From Protea cynaroides (Eukaryota; Streptophyta; Magnoliopsida; Proteales; Proteaceae), in contig CM053266.1 of assembly GCA_028583415.1 (NCBI GenBank), forward strand, positions 38,311,758-38,375,757: a stretch of 64,000 nucleotides of DNA, given 5' to 3'. Below, one piece after another: positions 56,283 through 64,000 of the stretch. Positions within the stretch are counted from its first letter, which is position 1; every line of letters starts with the position of its first letter. The position numbers were made by a program, and so were the translations under genes. The notes beneath the pieces are model-generated. The model made no database searches and had not been told where the DNA came from. It saw nothing but the letters and a program-made list of their open reading frames with translations.

Positions 56283-56858
56283 GAGGAACACTATAGAAAA
56301 CTGTTGGTTTAAGAGCTGCTATATCATCCATCAGCTTCAAATTATCCCTAAGAAATTCACATGCAACATTTGCTATCAAATTCCCATGAGTTAACATAGC
56401 TTCTGTAAGTTAACGATTTGCAACAAATTTAACATCATCTGTCCCCAAAGTATCATAAAAAGGATTTGAGGTGTATGAATATGCTGAGCAAAGCATGATC
56501 AACAACAAGCTACTCTGGTCTATTACTAAAGTATAGGCCAATGGAAGATCCCACACGTATTCCAATATATTTCAAACCAGAACCTATTGCTGAATGAGTA
56601 GTACTTGCTTCTCCATATGTCATCCATTTATACTCTCTAATTGTTCCATCCACCTGGATTCGGACACCCAAATATTTGTAATCTTGGAAATTCGCATCTG
56701 CATACACAAAGTTATCATGCAAAATTCCAATTTCAGGATGATCCTCAAACCTACTCACAAGCTTTATTGGGGGGCGAGCCAACCTGTAACCATTCCACTT
56801 TCTTGATTGCAAATTTTCAGGAAGAGCCACACTATATCCTTGCCCTGAAGAGCTCTAG
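56283..56858 (-). pseudogene. captured fragment of long-chain acyl-CoA synthetase (LACS6/7-like)
   Basis: The minus strand reads GYSVALPENLQSRKWNGYRL, PIKLVSRFEDHPEIGILHDN, YKYLGVRIQVDGTIREYKWM, TYGEASTTHSAIGSGL, SSIGLYFSNRPE, then a stop where LACS has Trp, then LVVDHACSAYSY, FYDTLGTDDVKF. After a deletion it continues MLTHGNLIANVAC and NLKLMDDIAALKPTVFYSVP. This is the N-terminal third of the peroxisomal-type LACS, which activates fatty acids for beta-oxidation. The AMP-binding P-loop is lost. Introns present in a LACS gene appear absent, pointing to an RNA template. The stop and deletion make it dead. Confidence 0.85.
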
Positions 56859-57112
56859 TCCATGAAAAAATTGAAGGTCTAAAAAATAGCCCAAGCACTA
56901 AACCAATTCACAAGAATGAACATCATGACCCAAGGAACTGATCCCATTTTAATTGCAAACCATCCTATGTAAATCAGTTCCCCAACTACAGCTAGCATTG
57001 GGACCCACTCAAGCAACATCAAAGACACTTGTATACTAAACATGTTGAACAGCATGCTCACTGCGACATTGATAGTCTGTGCTGACAACGTTACCTCAGC
57101 ACACCCTTTGCG
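56859..57112 (-). pseudogene. captured fragment of ERD6-like sugar transporter
   Basis: The minus strand reads INVAVSMLFNMFSIQVSLML, VPMLAVVGELIYIGWFAIKM, GSVPWVMM, then after a loss of the loop NWFSAWAIF, a stop, TFNFFMDxSSSG. This corresponds to the C-terminal membrane helices of ERD6-like monosaccharide transporters (family GAIPWVIMSEIFP... and NWFxAWxxSYTFNFLMxWSS). It runs straight into the LACS fragment at SSSG/GYSVALPENL. The C-terminal R/KGxAGS loop has been removed between VMM and NWF. Confidence 0.7.
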
Positions 57113-57255
57113 GTCCGTCGTCTATCAAAAGGTGGAATTTTTGTCGGTTACCCCCCCAAATATTAGGGGGAGGGGAGGGAGGGAACAAACCCTTTTTTTA
57201 ATGGCACATGAATGCATATGAACGATTTCGATCCCAATTTGCGATACCACAACAA

Positions 57256-58009
57256 TGGAGAAGAAGCTATCAGGGTTTCTGGGCTCGATGTCGTGTTTTC
57301 GATTAAAAGGGAACCTATAGGTCCACAAGTCTGTAAGCCTCCGCCATGGCCTCGAACGTCAGCAATGCCCCGCCGTCGTCTAATATGTAGCAAGTGAGCT
57401 TCTCCACAAAATAGTCGACAGCCAAGATAGAGATGATGGTGTTGGCGGCAACTAAGGGTGGTTGCTTCTCAGGATCGGCCGTGGAGACGAAGAGATCAAC
57501 GCTTGGTAGGTCGGACCTGCTTGTTGGATTGTAGGGGGTGGGTCTGTCGAACTTGTCCCTTAGCACGATTGGATTGGTGGAGCGGTTAATGGGAATCTGA
57601 TCGAGAATCCAAGAGAATCCAAACCACAACTCACATACAATCGACATAAACCATAACCACATAGCTTCCTCGTTAGGGTGTTTGATACGCCACCTCAAGA
57701 AGAAACAGAGTACTACAAACCTGATGGTAATAGGCAACTAGGAAGGACTGATGATATTAGGAGGCATGGGGATCACTCGACTGATTTTCTAGGGTCTGTC
57801 AGCTGTTTCCACCATTCCACCTTGGAGACCTGTGTCTCCCTCATCACCGCAGTAACATCTTGAGGCCAGAAGGCATTTCCATAACCATCAGGACTCTTGG
57901 TCTCGAAAAGCCACTGATTGTGATCAAATTCTCCGGTTTGGGTCCTAAGTAACATCGACTTGTTATTGTTGTTGGTCTTCATCACCGACATACGACGATC
58001 CATCTTATT
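57256..58009 (-). pseudogene. captured fragment of cellulose synthase-like D (CSLD)
   Basis: The minus strand reads NKMDRRMSVMKTN, NKSMLLRTQTGEFDHNQWLF, GYGNAFWPQD and, after frame changes, IRFVVLCFFLRWRIKHPNEE, MWLWFMSIVCELWFGFSWIL, DQIPINRSTNPIVLRDKFDR, SDLPSVDLFVSTADPEK, ILDDGGALLTFEAMAEA and KHDIEPRNPDSFFS. This is the region from just before the first transmembrane helices into the start of the glycosyltransferase domain of CSLD enzymes, Golgi/plasma-membrane beta-glucan synthases of tip-growing cells. Exon-like blocks are joined without introns. Frame breaks occur near 57760 and 57320. The catalytic D,D,D,QxxRW set is mostly missing. Confidence 0.88.
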
Positions 58010-58284
58010 TGAATCTTCCAAACCAAGCAACGGCAACTCATCGTACACAAGGTGGAAAAGTTGCCGAGATTTGCAATAGGGTCCGGTGGATTGCATATGA
58101 GTAGTTGCGATTCTTCTCCAGTTCCGCCAATATTCTTCGATTTGGTACTGCAACAAAACTATTAGTACTCCTGGATCCATATGAGATGCTATCCCAAGCT
58201 CCAGATTTGGCTGCGGACAGAACGGATTCAATGCCTTCAACCTCTCTTGGAATGGTATCGCCACTGGAATCGAAATCATTGCAT
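58010..58284 (-). other. unidentified module between the 4CL and CSLD fragments
   Basis: The minus-strand frame stays open from the 4CL piece into the CSLD piece and encodes about 90 residues (IPFQERLKALNPFCPQPNLE, HMDPGVLIVLLQYQIEEYWR, NWRRIATTHMQSTGPYCKSR, LFHLVYDELPLLGLED). I do not recognise the family. Because its neighbours are captured host sequence, it is probably another host gene fragment. Confidence 0.5.
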
Positions 58285-58445
58285 TTTTTTGACCGATGAG
58301 ATGGTTTTTTGCAAATGTGTATGTTCTGCCATTGGAATCAGAGATTAAACAGAGTCTCTCTGAGAATTCCGAGACATTGAGAGGGAGGTGGTTTGGTATG
58401 CGAACGTCGGGGAGTTTTGATCGAAGAAAAATCAAGGTTTCTGGG
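58285..58445 (-). pseudogene. captured fragment of 4-coumarate-CoA ligase (4CL)
   Basis: The minus strand reads ETLIFLRSKLPDVRIPNHLP, LNVSEFSERLCLISDSNGRT and YTFAKNHLI, the N-terminal segment of plant 4CL (IFRSKLPDIxIPNHLPLHxYC...SxRPCLI...YTYAxVxL). 4CL makes CoA esters of hydroxycinnamates in phenylpropanoid metabolism. The HTYCFEN part has been skipped (PL directly followed by NVSEF). Only the extreme N-terminus is present. It is in frame with the leader ATG at 58513 and with the module downstream. Confidence 0.8.
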
Positions 58446-58910
58446 TATGATGGGTTCTCTGTAGAAGTTGCAGTTTGGGGAGAGACCTGTGGTTGAGGTT
58501 GAGAAGGAGGCATCTGGGGTTGTATATCGATTGGGGTTTGTGGTTGAGTTTGGGGTTGAATGGAGGCAACAGGAGGTTGGCTGAGGGAGTTGGGTTGGGA
58601 TTGGGACTGTGTTTGAGTTGGGGAAAGAGGGAGTCATGGAGGTTTGGTGGTCGGGTTTGTCGTGGTGTCGACAGGGATTATGTTTGGATCTGGGCCATTT
58701 GAAGTTGTGATTGAGGTTGGGAAAGACGGGTATTGGCACCGATGAAAAACGGCGAAGGAGATCAAAGTGGACTGAGGTGAAGCAAGAATGATAGCCAGTA
58801 GGTTGGGTGGTCGATTGCAGAGGGTTGGAAATTGCTACAATGTTGGTTGTGGGTAGAGAGGGAGCGGCAGCACTTCTCCGTTGCAGGGCTTTGTCAATCT
58901 TATCCTCCAT
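58446..58910 (-). other. Pro/Ser/Thr-rich leader region of the gene-capturing element
   Basis: From ATG at 58910 the frame reads MEDKIDKALQRRSAAAP and then a low-complexity Pro/Ser/Thr/Asn-rich stretch. Another frame opens at ATG 58513 (MPPSQPQPQVSPQTATSTEN) and runs into the 4CL piece. It could be a decayed gag leader or simple untranslated leader sequence; no gag motif was found. Confidence 0.4.
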
Positions 58911-58947
58911 GGAGGCAAGAGGCGGGGGGGGGGTGGGGGGGGGCGCG

Positions 58948-59085
58948 ATCCATTGCTGGTTGAAAAGAGTCCATGGAGATCTCTCTCAGTGAAAGCACCA
59001 ATGATAAAAGTCTGCCATTGTAAATCCATTGCTGGTTGAAAAGAGTCCATGGAGATCTCTCTCTCAGTGAAAGCACCAATGATAA
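58948..59085. repeat. 76-bp tandem duplication in the element leader
   Basis: ATCCATTGCTGGTTGAAAAG with the following GATCTCTCTCAGTGAAAGCA occurs at 58948 and again at 59024. On the element's strand this is TATCATTGGTGCTTTCACTG, the sequence directly downstream of the 5' LTR where a primer-binding site should be, so the priming region is duplicated. Confidence 0.9.
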
Positions 59086-59086
59086 G

Positions 59087-59383
59087 GTATCAGAAATGGC
59101 TACTTGGAGGGTAGCCAACCTCCTAGAGAGAGAGAGACGAAGAAGGGAAGAAGAACAGAGAAGAGGAGATAAGATTGTAATATGTTCGATGTTTTTCTAT
59201 TCATATATCCCTTGATAAATGACAACACACCCATTGGTGTCTAACTAATTCAGTTAGGATATTCTCTTTACAGCCAATCTGTAATGTGACCCTATGGTTA
59301 CACATCGGTATCTATCCCATAAGCCTTTGTTATCACTTCCTTCACTCGGGTTATCCGGATTGAATGATTTGATAACCATAACA
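59087..59383 (-). repeat. 5' LTR of the gene-capturing element
   Basis: The direct repeat partner of 55937-56240. On the minus strand it begins TGTTATGGTTATCAAATCAT and ends CATTTCTGATACC, directly followed by the duplicated leader. Confidence 0.8.
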
Positions 59384-59389
59384 CACAGG

Positions 59390-60878
59390 AGACATAGGGA
59401 GGGAGCAACAGTAGACTCTAAATCCAACTCCAACAACCAACAGGAATTTGAAAAATGGGTGGTGAAACCTGTACAGCTCACACGAACCAAACGCCTCAAC
59501 TGTGACACCATGCATTAGAGATCTTGGTCTCTAATTCTCTACATTTATTAAGCATCATCATGAAAACTGATGTGAATTGGAACTCTTGATAATGCAAATA
59601 GTGTATTAGGCTCCATTTATTAGTTGGAAGTAACATGACGTAAAGCAAAACAATAATTACTTCATCTTGTCCTGTAACTCTTCCTTTGTTTTGCTATTTT
59701 TCAATTGCAAATCATAGCCCAAAACTTCCCCTTCTGCTAGCTGCCGCCGTCGGCACACATGGGGGGATTTGGTTAGAGGAGCAAGGAAGGGCTCGCGGGA
59801 GTTCCTTCCCCTAGCATTCTCTATATAGGCCATATTTGAGATCGTCCTGTATTGTATTTTCTTACAACTATGACTCTTTAAACAACCCATACTCCTCTAG
59901 AGCTTCGAATCTGTTTACCGTAATCATGTTTCTCCAATTAGCCAAGTAGTTGAATTGAATGCTATGAAAAATATATCTAGAATACTACAAGCGCTGCATG
60001 TGTAAAGCCAGCCCTCATTACTCGATCTGATTTATTCAATTATTAGTAATTAATTTTTATATCTACTAGCTTATCGTGTAATCTATGTTCAGTTCATAGC
60101 GAGTTAGCCGTGAGGGTTCAATTATGTAGTTTCAAGTTTATATGATTAATTGATGATTGTCTGTTTCACCATCTATACTTCCACATGCATATCCCATAAC
60201 CCTTCAAAGTCCAAACACAACAAAGGTGGGATTAATACTGTTCCTAATTTCCTTGCTTTCTTTAAATCTCTTGGGAGTCAAGGAGGTGATCACCGTATTT
60301 ATAGATTTGAGGGGTTTGTTTTATTAGGGGAATCAAAAAAGAAATATTTCACTAGGGTGATGGGATAAGTATAATTTAAGTTTAAGGGCTTGACGGAAAT
60401 TTCCTTTTTTTTTTTTTTTCTTTTTTTTTTTTGAAGGATTTGGAGGTTCGAAAGCAAAAGCAATGGAAGTTGCAGAGTTGATCATGAATCTAAGAGCACT
60501 GAATTTAGGTACCATGATTTCACTGAGCATATTAATGGTGTGACATATCATGGAGCCATGTTCTGTTCCAACTTCCAAATACAATTGAGGAGGCTTTGGA
60601 TTCCTATGTGGCCACAATCAGTGACCTTCATTACCTGAACTGAAAAGTAGTAATTCATCTTGAACCCAAAAAATGAAAACCTTCCTCTAAGGTTATTCTC
60701 TGTCAAATGAAATCATCAACCAAGGTACAACCCTTTTTTCTTTTTCTATCTTCTTCTTCTCTCTCTTTCAGAGTCACACACACATACTAGACTCAGGTAC
60801 AAAGCACAGGGTCTCATAAAGGCTATAAGGCTAAAAGGCCAGGTCAGTAAAACACAAATTGGTGCCCGTGAACCACAT
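59390..60878. other. no supported gene
   Basis: AT-rich intergenic sequence with a T-rich homopolymer at 60401-60432. Short open frames (for example 59657-59890 minus and 60333-60617 minus) show no motif I recognise. Confidence 0.5.
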
Positions 60879-61095
60879 ATTGTTCACAGTATAGAAATCC
60901 TCTTCCTGCCTGCGATTTGGCAGGAGAGTTGACGGCCCAAATGAATGGTCGACACTTGGTTCTAGGGTGAATCCGAACCGACAAATTGGATGGAGGGCTC
61001 AGATTCACTCGAGAGTCAAGTGTCGGCCATTCATCCGGGCCGCCAACTCTCCTGCCAAATCTCAGGCGGGAGAGGATGTGAATCCATTGTTCACA
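60879..61095. mobile_element. foldback MITE B, MULE-like, with 10-bp target duplication
   Basis: The direct repeat ATTGTTCACA at 60879-60888 and 61086-61095 brackets a 197-bp element that is nearly one long palindrome. TTTGGCAGGAGAGTTGACGG...GAATGGTCGACACTTG on the left is mirrored by CAAGTGTCGGCCATTC...CCGCCAACTCTCCTGCCAAA on the right. A small nested hairpin (CTGCCTGCGATTTGGCAG) sits near each end. It has no coding capacity. Its relatives are at 23.5 and 63.6 kb. Confidence 0.92.
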
Positions 61096-61099
61096 TGCC

Positions 61100-63190
61100 G
61101 TGTTTCTTTTAAGTCTAAATGGGCTCCGTTGGATCTTTATCTAGATTAGTTGTTACTATTCTCCTTAATTATAAGCATCATCTCTCCGTAGAATAATCCA
61201 ACTCTTCGCTCAAGAAATTCTAAATGTTTTCATATGAAAATCATATATTATTTTGTGCAGGTGAGGCCAATGCAGTCATTTTCTTAATTTTCAATGGTTC
61301 TCGTGATTCAACAGGTGCACAGCCATTCACAAAAAGCTTATCCAATGCTATCTCCACTTAAGGATATAGATATGCTAGCTAGATGCACATATTTCAGACA
61401 TCCTGGTTATGTGGTTTTCTTGGCTGATGGTTGCATGATTATTGTGGGCCACTTTAATGTGCTCAATTATTTAAGGGACATCGTTGAATATATGGAGTCA
61501 GGTACATCTGTTGGAAGAATTCATTTATAAAAGATGCATGACATGGTTGATTATATTTAATTAATATATAAAGAATATTGGAAAGAATTGGATATCACAA
61601 TCATGGGCATAAATCTTGAAGAGGAAAAGGCTCCACTCCTATTGTAGCAATATATATATCTATATCTATTTTTATATCTCCATCCAAAAAGTATGCATCT
61701 GATACCCCTCCTTTTTTTTTTTTTTTTTTTTCTTTTTTTTAACTTTTGTAGATCTATCTCCCAAGTCCTATTTAATCACATTTTCCCTTGTTGGATATGA
61801 CTATTGGTTTGTCAACTTGTTATTATTATTATTATTATTATTTTTTTAAATTTAAAGAGGGATGACTTTGTATACCAAACCGATGTATATCATTGAGCCT
61901 AAAGTGGATCTTATATATATAGAATGCCTTATATATACAATGGCCATTTGATAAAGTACATGTTGTTGGTATGTATTTATGTCTCTATTTTTCTTCTCAT
62001 TGAAATCTGGGTTCTCTTTCTTTTTCCTTTAAATAATGAGTCATCTATCATTTTTGTACTCCTATTTCCTCGCTAACGTATAAGATTCAATATACCCACT
62101 AGCGTATAAATCTCTCTAGCTCCTATATGAAAATATAAGCCAATTTTGGTTCCAACTCTGCTATATATGAGGAATTGAAAAGGAAGGGGTAGCTTGGTAG
62201 CTTTTAGCGCTTTGGAGTTTTATGTAACATTCACAGCTTTGGACGATTGGGCTCACACAAGAGCGCAAGCCATGTTCTGATGTTCCTGCTTAATTACAAC
62301 AGTAGTATCCACGAGAAAGACGGGTTAATTAGTTGTTTGATTTGGTCCCCATGCCAGTCCCCACATGCACCTTGGTTTTGGCTCTTTCAGTGGTAACCAA
62401 GAAAGGCACATTTGTCTACGGTTTCTTGTCCAGTTGTGACTCAACCCAATCACAATTCATAACTACTGCCCTCTTTCTATGGATGATTCGAAGAAGAGGT
62501 CGGCATACCTCCACAGACGTGAACGTCTCTGTCAAAGTCTCCGACGCGAAAGCCATGGTCTAGGGATGAAGTTAGATGATGAAGCTGTGGTGTAAGTAAT
62601 ATATAGTTACCAAACAAGTATGTGATAATAAGTTCTCCATTGCAAATTTCAAATCTCCAAGGAGTATCTGTATATATTCTGGTTGAAATCACCAAGGGAA
62701 AATCGAAATGAATTTAAATTAAATTAAGTTTTTTTTTTTTTTTTTGATAGAAAAATTAAATTAAGTTAATAGGGGCCAGAGTAGAAGTCCCTTTCAAGCT
62801 TAATTTGATTGAAGAAAATCAATGACCACAAAGGAGTATAGAGAACAGACTTTCAACGGTGAAAAGAGTCATGGGAAGCTCTATCTGCTGTGATTGAGAT
62901 ATGGTACCTAGTAGTCGATACGGTATCGTTTGATATAAGATCCAATACCTGAACGATGTGGGCGATATTGACTTATTACGGTCAATACGGACCGATATTT
63001 GTAGACACGTAACTGATTTTGATCGATATTGACCAACGCCAACGGTATATGATCGATACCATATCGGCTACTAATTCCAATACCAATACCCTGAAGTCCT
63101 GAACTAAATGGATCATGAGGTCACGCCTCATGACACCGTACTCTCAGATTCTCATCCCCATGAAGATTGAAAATTACCTCAACAGTAACT

Positions 63191-63237
<47 letters not shown>

Positions 63238-63560
63238 TTTTACGTACGTACGTATATTCAAAATCTATGAAATGACATGCTTTTATTTCTCATGAGGTAT
63301 TTTCTTTCGTTCCATAGTTTTTTGGGTAAATTAATTTGTCCACATATCGGATTGGATTCTTTCACTCTCCAATCTCCACCTGATCTATTGGGTTGTTCGG
63401 GATAGAAGTCTCCCTTGCGGCAGGTGTACTTGTCGAGGGTTCGATTTTAATCGATACATATATCGATGTATTAGTATGTATACCGATTGAACTTTAACCC
63501 TTAAATTCTGATTGAAATCCTCCTATTGCCGAAGAGGATTTCAATCCTACCTGGATAGTT
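61100..63560. other. no supported gene
   Basis: AT-rich sequence. A 78-codon plus-strand frame at 61294-61530 has no recognised family. T-rich and (TTA)n tracts lie at 61712-61741 and 61820-61845. A patch at 62890-63080 is rich in GATACG/CGATAC-type motifs, like the subterminal part of an unrecognised DNA transposon. A (GA)n tract lies at 63191-63232. Confidence 0.5.
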
Positions 63561-63567
63561 GGCCTTT

Positions 63568-63830
63568 CCCTTCCTATGGATGCACATCGTCTCCTCCCAG
63601 TGATTCTGGGAGGACGCGGCAACTTATCTCAGATGACTACCACGTGACTTTTGGTTGAATTCGAGACCCACGTCTGAGCCGGCAACCCCTGTCGGCTCGA
63701 CTTGTTGGCTGGGTGTCGGCTCGGACGTGGGTCTCAAATTTATTGAGAGCCACGTAGCAATTATCCAAGACAGGTTACCACTGTCCTCTTAGAACCACTG
63801 AGAGGACAGGATGCGGATCCCCTTTCCTAT
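63568..63830. mobile_element. foldback MITE C, MULE-like
   Basis: The element 63578-63820 has inverted ends of about 95 bp: left GGATGCACATCGTCTCCTCC, right reverse complement GGATCCGCATCCTGTCCTCT. Both contain a CAGTG-TTCT hairpin (CTCCCAGTGATTCTGGGAG on the left) and converge on GAGACCCACGTCYGAGCCG. The flanks CCCTTCCTAT and CCTTTCCTAT form a 10-bp target duplication with one mismatch. A second small hairpin of GGCTCG/CGAGCC type sits in the centre. Confidence 0.82.
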
Positions 63831-64000
63831 CAAGTTTGGGTGCGAAGTTAACGTACAGTATTAATTAACAGCGTTAGTATTATCTATTCCTCAGAAGCTA
63901 GTTGACCATCATCAAGAATCAAGAATCAAGATTCTCTCCACTCCCACTGCATGCATGCCTTGATGTGTTAGTGCAAGCCAAGCCAGTCGGGGCTTTGACG

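Larger units (their letters stand above)
55937..59383 (-). mobile_element. non-autonomous LTR-type element carrying fragments of four host genes
   Basis: Direct repeats at 59383-59087 and 56240-55937 (about 300 bp) begin, on the minus strand, TGTTATGGTTATCAAATCAT and end CATTTCTGATAC; by eye they differ at about 20 positions plus two small indels. The interior, read on the minus strand from right to left, holds a duplicated leader, a Pro/Ser/Thr-rich region, and fragments of 4CL, CSLD, an ERD6-like transporter and LACS. All are in the sense of the element. A short GGGGACGGCA purine-rich stretch precedes the left repeat. No gag, protease, integrase or reverse transcriptase was recognised. A matching 5-bp target duplication could not be found (CATTC left, CACAG right). 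Confidence 0.75.

Noticed and set aside
57212..57397. Plus-strand frame of 61 codons
   Set aside because: Antisense to the CSLD fragment.
58475..58702. Gly/Leu-rich plus-strand frame
   Set aside because: Antisense of the Pro/Ser-rich leader of the gene-capturing element.
61294..61530. 78-codon plus-strand frame (HPGYVVFLADGCMII)
   Set aside because: Looks protein-like but no family recognised, no introns or partner exons found; kept only as a note.

Overview
The window is plant nuclear DNA, almost certainly from a dicot angiosperm. It is AT-rich, intron-containing and dense in transposable elements. Its genes are recognisably plant: a MUT9-like/casein-kinase-I-like kinase tail, a plastid J-domain protein, GAR1 and a CYP71-clan P450. 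Its gene fragments come from plant families too (LHCB4/CP29, CSLD, 4CL, plant GDH). Species or family cannot be fixed from sequence alone. Apparently intact genes are few: the 3' exons of the kinase gene (2.2-4.5 kb, +), a DnaJ-type protein (8.6-12.2 kb, +), GAR1 (18.3-21.9 kb, -), a cytochrome P450 (30.5-32.2 kb, +) and an 88-residue uncharacterised protein (47.4 kb, +). A small conserved plant protein ending in a CaaX-like motif (41.7-43.2 kb, +) looks frameshifted.

Most of the rest is mobile or dead sequence. From left to right: a decayed cis-prenyltransferase copy (0-0.6 kb); a possible LINE remnant (1.1-1.4 kb); TIR elements at 7.0-7.5 and perhaps 7.7-8.5 kb; a broken hAT transposase (12.6-14.7 kb, -); a lone glutamate dehydrogenase exon (16.2 kb); a foldback MITE (23.5 kb); an LTR-like composite with a nested repeat and GC-rich minisatellite (25.8-28.1 kb); a Pack-MULE-like element carrying a piece of LHCB4/CP29, ending a few bases before the P450 TATA box (29.0-30.4 kb); a 3'-truncated Ty1/copia element (33.2-37.9 kb, +); several LTR-like pieces (38.7-43.8 kb); a second copy of the 26-kb repeat (50.1-52.2 kb); a gag-like zinc-knuckle remnant (52.7-53.7 kb, -); a Tourist-like MITE (54.7 kb); a TRIM-like element (55.5-55.9 kb); and two more foldback MITEs (60.9 and 63.6 kb).

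The most striking object is at 55.94-59.38 kb. Two direct ~300-bp repeats, which look like LTRs of a minus-strand element, enclose about 2.85 kb with no reverse transcriptase, integrase or protease that I can see. The interior carries same-sense fragments of four unrelated host genes in series: 4-coumarate-CoA ligase, cellulose synthase-like D, an ERD6-like sugar transporter and a peroxisomal-type long-chain acyl-CoA synthetase. An unidentified module lies between the first two. This is the architecture of a gene-capturing, non-autonomous LTR element. The Pack-MULE-like element at 29-30 kb is a second, mechanistically different case of gene capture in the same window.

The intact genes are not a functional cluster. 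They serve unrelated roles: kinase signalling, plastid chaperoning, pseudouridylation RNPs and specialised or xenobiotic oxidation. Exon boundaries were placed by eye from canonical GT/AG sites and reading-frame continuity, and family names rest on recognised motifs, not database searches.
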